Source: Telluribacter roseus
Lineage (GTDB): Bacteria > Bacteroidota > Bacteroidia > Cytophagales > Spirosomataceae
Length of the DNA stretch: 64,000 nucleotides
Direction of reading: 5' to 3'
Assembly: GCF_017355915.2 (NCBI RefSeq)
Contig: NZ_JAFEUV020000005.1
Coordinates: forward strand, 310,001-374,000
The translations under genes were made by a program, and so were the position numbers. Numbering within the stretch: the first letter of the stretch is position 1; the number at the start of each line of letters is the position of its first letter. Positions 56,365-64,000 of the stretch are shown here, piece by piece. The notes beneath the pieces were generated by a model. The model did not search any database. It had not been told where the DNA came from and saw only the letters and a list, made by a program, of their open reading frames with translations.

Positions 56365-56914
56365 GTAGGAAGTAGAACTGTCCGTAAAAGGGTGCCTGGG
56401 TCAGTAGGTAGCGGGCTTCTTCGTCACCCATCTCAACGGCCCGGTGCAGGTCACGCGCCGACTGGTGGTACTGATGCATCCGCAGGCGGCTAAGCCCACG
56501 CATCCGCATGGCATCGGCGTTGGAATTATGAAAGAACCAGACTGCTTTATCGAATTCCCGGAAGGCTTCCTGGTATTCGTTCAGAGCCAGGTGCGCTTTG
56601 CCTTTATCCAGGTAGCAGTCGGCCAGGGTATTGTTGTAGCTTAGGGCCTGAGTCAGGTCATAGATGGCCGAGTAGAAGTTTTCGTCGCGCAGGTTGCACT
56701 TGCCCCGGAATGCGTAGGCTACTGCTGATTTGGGATTTTGCTTGACCTGCTGATCAAAATACCGGAATGCTTCTTCAAATTGCTGTTTCTGGAAAAGGCC
56801 AATCCCCTCCTGATAACGCTTGTACTCTTTTTCGGCAGGCGTCTCGTGATCATGCATATAGTACTTGATGACCAGGTATGGAATCGACAACAGGAGTAAC
56901 AATGAAATTTCCAT
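56336..56914 (-). CDS. Tetratricopeptide repeat protein
   Basis: 192 residues: hydrophobic N-terminal helix (MEISLLLLLSIPYLVIKYYM) acting as membrane anchor, then about four TPR units (YQEGIGLFQKQQFEEAFRYF, SAVAYAFRGKCNLRD, LADCYLDKGKAHLALNEYQEA, ADAMRMRGLSRLRMHQYHQSA). Likely a scaffold; partner unknown. Confidence 0.85.
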   Translation of the reverse strand: MEISLLLLLSIPYLVIKYYMHDHETPAEKEYKRYQEGIGLFQKQQFEEAFRYFDQQVKQNPKSAVAYAFRGKCNLRDENFYSAIYDLTQALSYNNTLADCYLDKGKAHLALNEYQEAFREFDKAVWFFHNSNADAMRMRGLSRLRMHQYHQSARDLHRAVEMGDEEARYLLTQAPFYGQFYFLQEEKDQLQG

Positions 56915-56965
56915 AACAGCTCTTAGTTAAGAGAAATCATTCCTTCGGATTGATAGCTAATATAA

Positions 56966-57319
56966 CTACTTTATCAATTCAGTCTGCACTTTTTTTGGTA
57001 AAGATTCAACGACTAACTGATACGAATCCAGCACCCATTCACGAAGTAGTTTATCAGGTACGGACCCGTCTGCAACTATGGTATTCCAGTGCTTTTTGTT
57101 CATGTGGTAGCCTGGTAGTACGCACGCGTATTGGTCCCGCAGTTCCAGCGCTTTCTCCGGTCTGCATTTTACATTAAAACGGAAGTCAGGGGTATCTAAT
57201 GAGGTAAGCAGGAATATTTTCCCCCTGACCTTGTATACAAGGGTTTCCTCGCCGAAGGGAAATTCCTCGGTCACTCCCGGAAGTTGTATACAAAGGTCAC
57301 GGAGGCTTTCTATATTCAT
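56966..57319 (-). CDS. MmcQ/YjbR family protein
   Basis: 117 residues of the YjbR (double-wing-like) fold: RDLCIQLPGVTEEFPFGEETLVYKVRGKIF, FNVKCRPEKALELRDQY and GYHMNKKHWNTI are hallmarks. Often called DNA-binding, but function is not firmly shown. Its start overlaps the stop of the small gene upstream by four bases (ATGA). Confidence 0.93.
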   Translation of the reverse strand: MNIESLRDLCIQLPGVTEEFPFGEETLVYKVRGKIFLLTSLDTPDFRFNVKCRPEKALELRDQYACVLPGYHMNKKHWNTIVADGSVPDKLLREWVLDSYQLVVESLPKKVQTELIK

Positions 57320-57495
57320 CGCATGATGGCTCTGGCGATCATGACAATCAAACAGAAAAGGAACATGATAATCGAGATCCGGTTAATACCGTGCATCATC
57401 TTCAGGTTGAAGGAGGTAGGGGCATTGGGATCTGGTTTTCTGAACACGCGAAAGAAGTATTTAAATACATCTCCCAGTTGAAAATAGCTCTTCAT
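57316..57495 (-). CDS. Small membrane protein, DUF6728-like
   Basis: 59 residues: MKSYFQLGDVFKYFFRVFRK followed by PDPNAPTSFNLKMMHGINRI and one hydrophobic helix (SIIMFLFCLIVMIARAIM). The Y/F-rich amphipathic start and PDPN motif are as I recall for DUF6728, short Bacteroidota proteins next to YjbR-family genes. The translational overlap with the YjbR gene supports it as a real gene. Family name from memory, so moderate confidence. Confidence 0.7.
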   Translation of the reverse strand: MKSYFQLGDVFKYFFRVFRKPDPNAPTSFNLKMMHGINRISIIMFLFCLIVMIARAIMR

Positions 57496-57563
57496 ATAGT
57501 AGTTATAAAAAGTATATCAGTGTAGACTAGCAGTAGGCAATACCTGCTATAAGTAAGACATGT

Positions 57564-59582
57564 TTAGGAGGCTAAAGGTTCCTCAATAGCTTCTGGTTCT
57601 ATCCATCTTCCGTCTTCCCGAATCAGCTCGATCAGTTCGTCAACGGCTTTGCTGGCGGTTACTGATCTTTTCACCACCTGCTGACCCCGGTACAGGGCAA
57701 TTTTGTCCTTACCCATCCCTACGTAGCCATAATCGGCATCGGCCATTTCACCGGGACCGTTCACAATACAGCCCATGATACCAATCTTCACGCCTTTGAG
57801 GTGTTCGGTATGCTTGCGGATCATGGCGGTAGTCTCCTGCAGGTCGAACAGGGTACGTCCGCACGACGGGCACGAAATGTACTCCGTCTTGGACATCCTG
57901 GTACGGGCAGCCTGGAGGATGCCGAAGCCTACGCTGTTAAAAGTAGAGAGTGACCGCAACTTTTCGGCCCTGTCTGTACCATCAGCAAAGGCAGGAGTAA
58001 GAACTACTCCATCACCCAGGCCATCAATGAGTAGTCCGCCTATATCCGTAGCCGAGTAAAGAGGCAGACGGTCAACCAGATCAGTACCATACGTGCGCTG
58101 GATGATGACCGGTAGTTTGATACCAAGATCCAGCAAGCGGAAGAACAGCCTCCGCATTTCGGGCATGGCGTGCTTGTTCTCTGAGCGCAGGACTAATACC
58201 AGATTAGCAGCGTCTTTTACCTGATTCAGGAAAGATTCATTGAAGCTATGTATATCACCTGCTACGAAATTAAGTACTTCACTTAGCTGATCGGCGTTTG
58301 TGTTCTGATATTCCTCGGTAGTCAGCAGCGGGAAGGTATTCACCTTGTCCGGGTGCAGTAGCCACTGAGCGTGGTTAATGATTTCTTTCAGGCCATTAGG
58401 TAGCATAAAGGGAGCCGGGGTACTGCCGGTATAGATATAGTCGGCACCCTGGTCGTTCATACGCCACTTGTCAGGTACGGGCAGGAAAAAGTGGCCGATG
58501 CTACGCAGGTCCTCATGCTGCTCAATGGAGAGCTGCGAATAATCGGCTATGACCCGGGGTACATTGATACCGCCAATATTCATTACTTCGTGGGTCTCCC
58601 GGCGGAAGTACTGGAATGGGTCGATGGGTATATGTTCTACCGGTTCGATGGGAGCATGAGGAGCCCGCACCGTGTACCGCTGGATCAGGTCGCGTGCTAC
58701 GGGTGCTTCGTTTTCGGGGGCTTCGGTAAGAGATACCCGTACGGTATCGCCCAAGCCATCTTCTAACAGTGTACCAATACCTACCGCCGATTTGATACGG
58801 CCATCTTCGGCTTCGCCAGCCTCGGTTACACCCAGGTGCAGGGGGTAGGGCTTCAACCCTTCCTCATTCAGGCGCTGTACCAGCAGGCGGTACGCCTGTA
58901 CCATCACCTGTGTATTGCTGGACTTCATCGACAGTACGATGTTGTAGTAGTTCATTTCTTCGCAGATACGCAGGAACTCCAGCGCCGACTCCACCATACC
59001 CAGCGGGGTATCGCCGTAACGACTCAGGATACGATCCGAAAGGGAGCCGTGGTTGGTACCTATCCGCATGGCGGTGCCGTATTCCTTACAAATCTTGACC
59101 AGCGGAATGAACTTCTCCCGGATGCGCTCCAGCTCGGCGGCGTAGGAGGCATCGGTGTAGTCTATTACTTCAAAACGTTTGCGGTCGGCGTAGTTGCCGG
59201 GGTTGATCCGTACCTTTTCTACAATACGGGCGGCCAGTTCGGCGGCATTGGGGGTGAAGTGTATATCGGCAATTAGTGGTACTTGAATACCTTGCTGCCG
59301 TAAACCTTTCTTGATATTTTCCAGATTCTGAGCTTCCTTAACGCTGGGGGCCGTAATGCGTACATACTCACAACCAGCTTCCACCATCCGGACTACCTGC
59401 TCGATAGAGCCCTGGGTGTCCATGGTATCCACAGTAGTCATGGATTGTACCCTGATCGGGTAGTCGGAGCCCAGGTACACATCACCGATGGGAACAGAGA
59501 TGGTCTGGCGGCGCTTGTACTCAGTCAGTGAGGGGCAATACAGTTTGGGATTTACGTCAGATAGGGCGGCTATCGTAGTCAT
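57564..59582 (-). CDS. ispG: (E)-4-hydroxy-3-methylbut-2-enyl-diphosphate synthase, long form
   Basis: 672 residues; the long GcpE with an extra central domain, as in plants, Chlamydia and Bacteroidota. The 4Fe-4S ligands are C571 and C574 (SCPSCGR) and C605 in GIMGCIVNGPGE. It reduces MEcPP to HMBPP, the penultimate step of the MEP isoprenoid pathway. Stands alone. Confidence 0.97.
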   Translation of the reverse strand: MTTIAALSDVNPKLYCPSLTEYKRRQTISVPIGDVYLGSDYPIRVQSMTTVDTMDTQGSIEQVVRMVEAGCEYVRITAPSVKEAQNLENIKKGLRQQGIQVPLIADIHFTPNAAELAARIVEKVRINPGNYADRKRFEVIDYTDASYAAELERIREKFIPLVKICKEYGTAMRIGTNHGSLSDRILSRYGDTPLGMVESALEFLRICEEMNYYNIVLSMKSSNTQVMVQAYRLLVQRLNEEGLKPYPLHLGVTEAGEAEDGRIKSAVGIGTLLEDGLGDTVRVSLTEAPENEAPVARDLIQRYTVRAPHAPIEPVEHIPIDPFQYFRRETHEVMNIGGINVPRVIADYSQLSIEQHEDLRSIGHFFLPVPDKWRMNDQGADYIYTGSTPAPFMLPNGLKEIINHAQWLLHPDKVNTFPLLTTEEYQNTNADQLSEVLNFVAGDIHSFNESFLNQVKDAANLVLVLRSENKHAMPEMRRLFFRLLDLGIKLPVIIQRTYGTDLVDRLPLYSATDIGGLLIDGLGDGVVLTPAFADGTDRAEKLRSLSTFNSVGFGILQAARTRMSKTEYISCPSCGRTLFDLQETTAMIRKHTEHLKGVKIGIMGCIVNGPGEMADADYGYVGMGKDKIALYRGQQVVKRSVTASKAVDELIELIREDGRWIEPEAIEEPLAS

Positions 59583-59694
59583 CTGGTTTGTATTTGTAAG
59601 AATATCGAATCTGAAAACGCAAAGGTAAGCTATTCGTTTTCCTTACTATACAAACCAGATGTACAATTTAAATGTTCGGGCGCAGAAACTTTAT

Positions 59695-60780
59695 TTAGGC
59701 CTCTGAACGAGTGCCTTCGTCAACGGTAATAATGTAGCTTTTACCACCGGCTTTCTCAATGGCTTCGGCCACTTCTTCGGCCTTTTCGGGGGCGTATACA
59801 AACATACAGCCACCTCCTCCGGAGCCGTTGATCTTTCCGCCCAGGGCACCGGCTGTCAGCGCGGCATCCATCATCCGGTCTATTTTGGGCGTAGAGGTAC
59901 GCTTGTGGTCGCGGAGGTTGAGGTAGTGCTTGTAGAGCAGTTCTCCAAAGCGTACATCGGTATCCGCGTTACCATTTGCTGATTGAGTCTGCGAAAGCAG
60001 TTCTTTTCCTTCCAGCAGAATATCCCGGTCTTCCAGATTAGCGATCAGCAGGCTCATCTCATCAGGGGTCAGGAGCTGACCGTACTCGCGCGTTTGCTCG
60101 GCGGGGGTAGTGAAGATGGAGAAGGACGAATCATACTGCTGTACCTTCTCAATCACCGCTTCCATCCCGTACCGGCAGCGGGCCAGTATACCCAGTGTAT
60201 CTTTAGGCTCCAGCGAGTCACCCAGTACGAAGGTACCCAGTCTGGGCGTAAGCGCTTCTACGTGGATGGCCGGTCTGGACTCCAGATAGATAACGTGCCC
60301 AATGGCGGTGGAGTAGTGGTCCATCATACCGCCCGGCTCACCAAACTCCAGTACTTCGGCGGCATTGGCTATTTCGCCCAGTTCTTTGGGCGAGTAGTGG
60401 GCCGGGTTCTCACTCATTAGATCGAGGAAGTGCGCCCAGCTTACGATGAGGGCTGAAGAACTGGAGGTACCGGAGTTGATGGGGATATTCCCCCGGATGG
60501 TACACTCAAACCCACTCGTGAAGCGGTGGCCTCTGCGCTTGAGTACATTGATGGTACTCTTAAAGTAATCACGCGACTTGCCGTACTGCTCCGACTGGGA
60601 CAGGGAGAACTCCTCCTTCTGACCAATATCCGGCAAATGGAGGATTACCTGATCATCCTGGCGTTTTTCGCCTTCAATCCGGATCCTCCGGGAGATAGCT
60701 GCCGCTATCACCGGAAGACCCAGATAGTCCTGATGTTCACCAAAGAAACAAATACGGCCGGGTGTTGATATCTTCATCAT
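59695..60780 (-). CDS. GHMP sugar kinase (galactokinase-like)
   Basis: 361 residues. GRICFFGEHQDYLG at residues 8-21 resembles the galactokinase signature GRVNLIGEHTDY, and PINSGTSSSSALIVSW is the ATP-binding glycine/serine loop; GGKINGSGGGGCMF is the C-terminal motif. The substrate is probably a sugar anomeric hydroxyl but not necessarily galactose. It starts in a one-base TAATG overlap with the sugar transporter gene, so transport and phosphorylation of the same sugar are likely. Confidence 0.87.
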   Translation of the reverse strand: MMKISTPGRICFFGEHQDYLGLPVIAAAISRRIRIEGEKRQDDQVILHLPDIGQKEEFSLSQSEQYGKSRDYFKSTINVLKRRGHRFTSGFECTIRGNIPINSGTSSSSALIVSWAHFLDLMSENPAHYSPKELGEIANAAEVLEFGEPGGMMDHYSTAIGHVIYLESRPAIHVEALTPRLGTFVLGDSLEPKDTLGILARCRYGMEAVIEKVQQYDSSFSIFTTPAEQTREYGQLLTPDEMSLLIANLEDRDILLEGKELLSQTQSANGNADTDVRFGELLYKHYLNLRDHKRTSTPKIDRMMDAALTAGALGGKINGSGGGGCMFVYAPEKAEEVAEAIEKAGGKSYIITVDEGTRSEA

Positions 60781-62003
60781 TACCAGCTGTGCTTTTTATG
60801 ACCCGATACCGCATAGTACAGAATAAACAGGTACAGCGGTACCATTACCCAGTAAGCTTGCTGAGTACTGCCAATTGCATCCGCAACATACCCGTATACG
60901 ATAGGAAGAATAGCTCCTCCTGAGATACCCATGATCAGCAGAGCGGCACCGGTCTTCACGAATTTGCCAAGGCCTTCAATAGCCAGAGGCCAGATGGCTC
61001 CCCACATGACAGCGTGAGCCAAACCAAGTATAGCGATGCAAAGTACTGATATAAATCCGGTGGTGGTTGCCGCTATGATAGTTACTACAATACCCAGTAT
61101 AGCGGAGAAACGGAGCCATACCTGCTGTGAAACGTACTTCGGAATCAGGATGATACCAATGATATATCCAGCCATCATAGCCCATAGCGTATAGGTACCG
61201 AACAGACGAGCCTCTTCTTCGGGAAAGCCCAGTGAAACACCGTAAGCAATAATGGTATCACCGGCTATTACTTCAACCCCTACGTAGCAGAAGAGCGTGA
61301 TAACACCCAGTACCAGATTAGGAAACTGAAACACACTCGTTTTTCTGGTGCTGGCTACGCCAGTTTCTTCGATGGGGCTTTCTTCTTCATCGTCTACTTC
61401 GGGAAGACCTTTGGAAAGTTTGATCAGTAGGGCCAGACCTACCAGTACAGCGGTAAGGATCAGGTAAGGACCAACTACTTTATCCAGTTCTTCTTCCTGG
61501 CTTGCGGCGGTAGTTCCTGATAGGAGTAAGCCTCCGATCACAACCTGGCTGATGATACCGGCTCCTTTATTAGCCAATCCCATGATACTGATACGCTGAG
61601 CGGCACTCTCACGGGGTCCGAGGATAGTCACATACGGGTTGATGGCGGTCTGAAGGATAGTAAGGCCAATACCAATAGAGAAAAGTCCTATCAGGAACAT
61701 GGGGTACGAGGCCATTTTGGCGGCGGGGGCAAAAATGATCGTACCTACGGCCATTACCAGCAGTCCCACCGACATACCATTCTTAAAGCCTACCTTCTTG
61801 AGTACATAGGAAGAAGGAATGGCCATGACGGTATACGAGATAAAAAAGGCAAAGGTCACCAGGTAGGAGCTGGCGTTATCAAGGTTAAAGGCTTTTTGGA
61901 AAAAGGCAATAAGGGTACCATTGACCCAGGTCACAAAACCCAGAATAAAGAATAAGATCCCGATGATAAATAGGGGACCCAGGTAGCTGTTTTGTTTGTT
62001 CAT
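60780..62003 (-). CDS. Sugar MFS transporter, FucP/GluP type
   Basis: 407 residues with twelve hydrophobic segments. FFILGFVTWVNGTLIAFFQKAFNL and LTILQTAINPYVTILGP are typical of the fucose/glucose-galactose:H+ symporter branch of MFS. It is translationally coupled to the GHMP kinase. Substrate sugar unknown. Confidence 0.92.
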   Translation of the reverse strand: MNKQNSYLGPLFIIGILFFILGFVTWVNGTLIAFFQKAFNLDNASSYLVTFAFFISYTVMAIPSSYVLKKVGFKNGMSVGLLVMAVGTIIFAPAAKMASYPMFLIGLFSIGIGLTILQTAINPYVTILGPRESAAQRISIMGLANKGAGIISQVVIGGLLLSGTTAASQEEELDKVVGPYLILTAVLVGLALLIKLSKGLPEVDDEEESPIEETGVASTRKTSVFQFPNLVLGVITLFCYVGVEVIAGDTIIAYGVSLGFPEEEARLFGTYTLWAMMAGYIIGIILIPKYVSQQVWLRFSAILGIVVTIIAATTTGFISVLCIAILGLAHAVMWGAIWPLAIEGLGKFVKTGAALLIMGISGGAILPIVYGYVADAIGSTQQAYWVMVPLYLFILYYAVSGHKKHSW

Positions 62004-62061
62004 AGAAGGGCAAGAATTAAAAAATAGAAGTTAATTACGAGCGGATACGAGTGAACCCGGT

Positions 62062-62095
62062 GTCTGACGAACTTTGTCAGACCCGATTGGGTTTT
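62062..62095. promoter_or_regulatory. Inverted repeat in the transporter leader
   Basis: GTCTGAC and GTCAGAC at 62062-62068 and 62076-62082 form a seven-base inverted repeat, about 60 bases upstream of the transporter start, immediately followed by a second small stem ACCC/GGGT and five T. It may be an operator or leader hairpin for the sugar operon; the rightward terminator-like reading has no gene to serve. Confidence 0.35.
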
Positions 62096-62498
62096 TAGTA
62101 TACATACAGGAGATTTAGACGGCTGCCGGGGCGGCAGTCGGGATTGAAGTAAAGAGTGACTACTTGTCATTCGCGTGGTTTAGGATTTAGGAAAGGTGCT
62201 GGTTGAATTGTGCAAATTAATAGCATTGGAGCGAATTTTAAATTTTTTTATTAATTTAAAACATCTCCTTTACCCACTGCGGGAATGTGTTTAATTAGCA
62301 CTTTGGTTGAATAGAGTCTTAATTTAGTATAGCTCGTTTAATATTTTTAAATAAAAGTTAAACAAAGCTGATTAAGGCTTGTTAAGCTAGTGCATTTAAC
62401 TTCCAGGAACAAGGTACACTGTTCTGAGGCTTTAAGTGTGTTGTACACAAACTTTGTAACGACATTTAAAGCATATTTTTTACTCAAAACTAGATTAA
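62096..62498. other. AT-rich intergenic region between the transporter and queD
   Basis: No gene seen. It holds the divergent promoters. A TTTG at 62453-62456 and TATTTTTT at 62474-62481, 17 bases apart, could be the queD promoter (start 17 bases downstream). Confidence 0.45.
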
Positions 62499-62918
62499 AT
62501 GACGGCTAACCGAGTGGCAGTGTTCCGCAAAGAAAACTTCAATGCAGCACATCGGCTTCACAATCCGAACTGGTCGGATGAAAAAAATACTCGCGTATAT
62601 GGTAAGTGCAATAACCCCAACTACCACGGTCACAACTACGATCTGATCGTGCAGGTAACGGGCGAGGTAGATCCCGAAACGGGCTATGTATACGACATGA
62701 AGCTTCTGAGCGATCTGATCAAGGAGCACATACTGGATCGATTTGATCATAAAAACCTGAATGAGGATACGCAGGAATTCAAAGATCTGAATCCATCGGC
62801 CGAAAACATAGCCATTGTTATTTATACCATACTACGAGATAAGATAGATTCTACTTTTGATTTGAAAATAAGATTATATGAAACAGAACGGAACTTCGTT
62901 GAATACCCCGTCGGCTGA
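62499..62918 (+). CDS. queD: 6-pyruvoyl/6-carboxy-tetrahydropterin synthase
   Basis: 139 residues. Zn ligands H18, H43 and H45 (NYHGHNY) and catalytic C37 in YGKCNNPNYHGHNY are present; DHKNLN supplies the catalytic Asp/His pair. The CNNPN-HGHNY stretch and VTGEVDPETGYVYD resemble animal pyruvoyl-tetrahydropterin synthase more than E. coli QueD. It acts on dihydroneopterin triphosphate, the FolE product. Could serve queuosine or a tetrahydrobiopterin-like cofactor. Overlaps folE by 41 bases. Confidence 0.92.
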   Translation: MTANRVAVFRKENFNAAHRLHNPNWSDEKNTRVYGKCNNPNYHGHNYDLIVQVTGEVDPETGYVYDMKLLSDLIKEHILDRFDHKNLNEDTQEFKDLNPSAENIAIVIYTILRDKIDSTFDLKIRLYETERNFVEYPVG

Positions 62919-63567
62919 AGCCCAGGCTATTGAGGAAATAGGGAACGATCACGTCATGACCTCCTATGACACTCCTCTTCGCGTGGATGCTTTTGATATG
63001 GATGATGACCTGAAGATAGAGCTGATTGAGAAGCATTTTCGCCATATCATGGAGATCATGGGGCTGGATATGACGGATGATAGCCTGAAGGGTACTCCCA
63101 AGCGGGTGGCCAAGATGTACATCAAGGAGATATTCAGCGGACTCAACCCCGAAAATAAACCCGGTGTCACTCTGTTCGAGAATAAGTACAACTATGACCA
63201 GATGCTGGTCGAAAAGGATATAACCGTATTCTCCAACTGTGAGCATCACTTTGTACCTATATACGGCAAGGCGCACGTGGCGTATATCTCGAGTGGTAAG
63301 GTGATCGGCCTGTCAAAGCTTAACCGCATCGTGCAGTACTACTCCAAGCGGCCCCAGGTACAGGAAAGGCTTACCGTACAGATTGCCAATGAGCTGAAAG
63401 AAGCCCTGCAGACCGAAGATGTAGCGGTAGTGATTGATGCCAAGCACATGTGTGTACATTCGCGCGGTATTCAGGACACGGGGAGTTCGACGATTACAGC
63501 CTACTACGGAGGGAAGTTCAAGAACGAAGACACCAAGTCTGAATTTTTAAGACATATAAGCAACTAG
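62878..63567 (+). CDS. folE: GTP cyclohydrolase I
   Basis: 229 residues. Zn-binding SNCEHHFVPIYGKAHVAY and the active-site region HMCVHSRGIQDTGSSTITAYY are intact. It converts GTP to dihydroneopterin triphosphate. The ATG at 62878 lies inside queD; a second ATG at 62956 preceded by GGAAATAGGG would give 203 residues with no overlap and loses no conserved domain, so the true start is open. Coupled to the pterin synthase. Confidence 0.95.
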   Translation: MKQNGTSLNTPSAEAQAIEEIGNDHVMTSYDTPLRVDAFDMDDDLKIELIEKHFRHIMEIMGLDMTDDSLKGTPKRVAKMYIKEIFSGLNPENKPGVTLFENKYNYDQMLVEKDITVFSNCEHHFVPIYGKAHVAYISSGKVIGLSKLNRIVQYYSKRPQVQERLTVQIANELKEALQTEDVAVVIDAKHMCVHSRGIQDTGSSTITAYYGGKFKNEDTKSEFLRHISN

Positions 63568-63573
63568 CAACAG

Positions 63574-63602
63574 AAAACCGGAAGTTTCCTTCCGGTTTTT
63601 TT
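63574..63602 (+). terminator. Intrinsic terminator after folE
   Basis: CCGGAAG/CTTCCGG arms, TTTC loop, followed by seven T. Confidence 0.93.
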
Positions 63603-63710
63603 ATTGCCATACATTCTCCGTATCTGGTAAATGGAATGGTGAATAAACACAAATGGCAGATTATCAAACGATAACCTGCCACCTGGTTGTGATCAGATAT
63701 TTGATACTGG

Positions 63711-64000
63711 TTAAGATACCATCTGTCCTACTTTTTCAAGCAGTGCTTTGGTAGCTTTGATACCTTCGTATTCTGGTAAGGTACTTCCTTCGTATTCGAT
63801 ACCGGCGATTCCCTTGAAGCCGCTATCCTTCACGATCTTCATCATCTTTACGTAGTCGATCTCGGTGTCATTACCACTAGCATCGAAGTCGTGCGTTTTG
63901 GCACTTACGCCTTTTGCGAAGGGCATCAGCTCCTTCACACCCTGGTAGCGATCGTAGTCGTTGGCACACTCACGTGAGTTAGGCTTGCGGTCGATGCAGA
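63711..64000 (-). CDS. Sugar phosphate isomerase/epimerase, C-terminal end (partial)
   Basis: The frame runs off the right edge; the last 96 residues are visible. KTHDFDASGND, IDYVKMMKIVKDSGFKGIAGIEYEG and LPEYEGIKATKALLEKV match the end of xylose isomerase-like TIM-barrel epimerases (AP endonuclease 2 family). H and E/D near the start of the segment are likely metal ligands. Substrate unknown. Confidence 0.85.
   Translation of the reverse strand, partial: CIDRKPNSRECANDYDRYQGVKELMPFAKGVSAKTHDFDASGNDTEIDYVKMMKIVKDSGFKGIAGIEYEGSTLPEYEGIKATKALLEKVGQMVS

Noticed and set aside
57564-59582. IspG insertion domain as a novelty
   Set aside because: The long form with a central extra domain is known from plants, Chlamydia and Bacteroidota.

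Overview
The window reads as chromosomal DNA from a gliding-type Bacteroidota, most likely order Cytophagales (a Spirosoma/Dyadobacter-like relative is my guess; genus cannot be fixed from here). The grounds are gldC, DUF4159, DUF4197 and DUF6728 proteins, the long-form IspG, a K+-dependent membrane pyrophosphatase, side-by-side GSII and GSIII glutamine synthetases, weak ribosome binding sites and several promoters of the Bacteroidota TTTG / TAnnTTTG type. Genes are densely packed in co-directional runs separated by clean hairpin terminators. I saw no rRNA, tRNA, CRISPR array, insertion sequence, phage gene or integrase.

Region by region. 1-8000: the end of a TonB-dependent receptor, then a leftward run of a PIG-L deacetylase-like exoprotein, a fused 5-oxoprolinase/hydantoinase and an atypical NRAMP-like carrier. 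8183-10405: hppA. 10483-18741: a leftward trehalose-from-glycogen operon glgX-treZ-treY/malQ in which TreY and MalQ are one 1409-residue protein. 19145-22291: the leftward run trpS-PAP2-prs-rplY. 22476-27302: DUF2461, dnaE, trxA. 27356-33761: a leftward six-gene run of esterase, ATP-grasp ligase, GCS2-type carboxylate-amine ligase, class I glutamine amidotransferase, a second ATP-grasp-like protein and a class III aminotransferase, flanked by a divergent second esterase. This looks like a pathway for an amide- or peptide-bonded small molecule and is my best candidate for an undescribed system.

34804-36791: a small secreted protein, a LuxC-like acyl-CoA reductase and a divergent ferredoxin. 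37138-45609: nitrogen assimilation, comprising an outer-membrane porin, the ammonium channel amt, glnN (GSIII), an acidic unknown protein and glnA (GSII), interrupted only by mtaB. Conspicuous repeats and an inverted repeat lie in the promoters here. 46136-48376: rsmE, DUF4159, fatty-acid desaturase. 48629-53859: the leftward overlapping run cinA - E2 acyltransferase - nucleotidase-like HAD protein - response regulator - histidine kinase; the HAD protein lacks its nucleophilic aspartate. 53968-57495: DUF4197 lipoprotein, gldC, a thioredoxin-like exoprotein, a TPR protein, a YjbR-family protein and a tiny DUF6728-like membrane protein. 57564-62003: ispG, then a sugar transporter coupled to a GHMP sugar kinase. 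62499-63567: a eukaryote-like pyruvoyl-tetrahydropterin synthase overlapping folE. The window ends inside a sugar phosphate isomerase/epimerase.

Functionally the segment is mostly core metabolism (translation, replication, nitrogen, isoprenoid, pterin, reserve sugar). The ligase operon is the accessory-looking exception. All identifications are by reading motifs and overall sequence; no database search was run.
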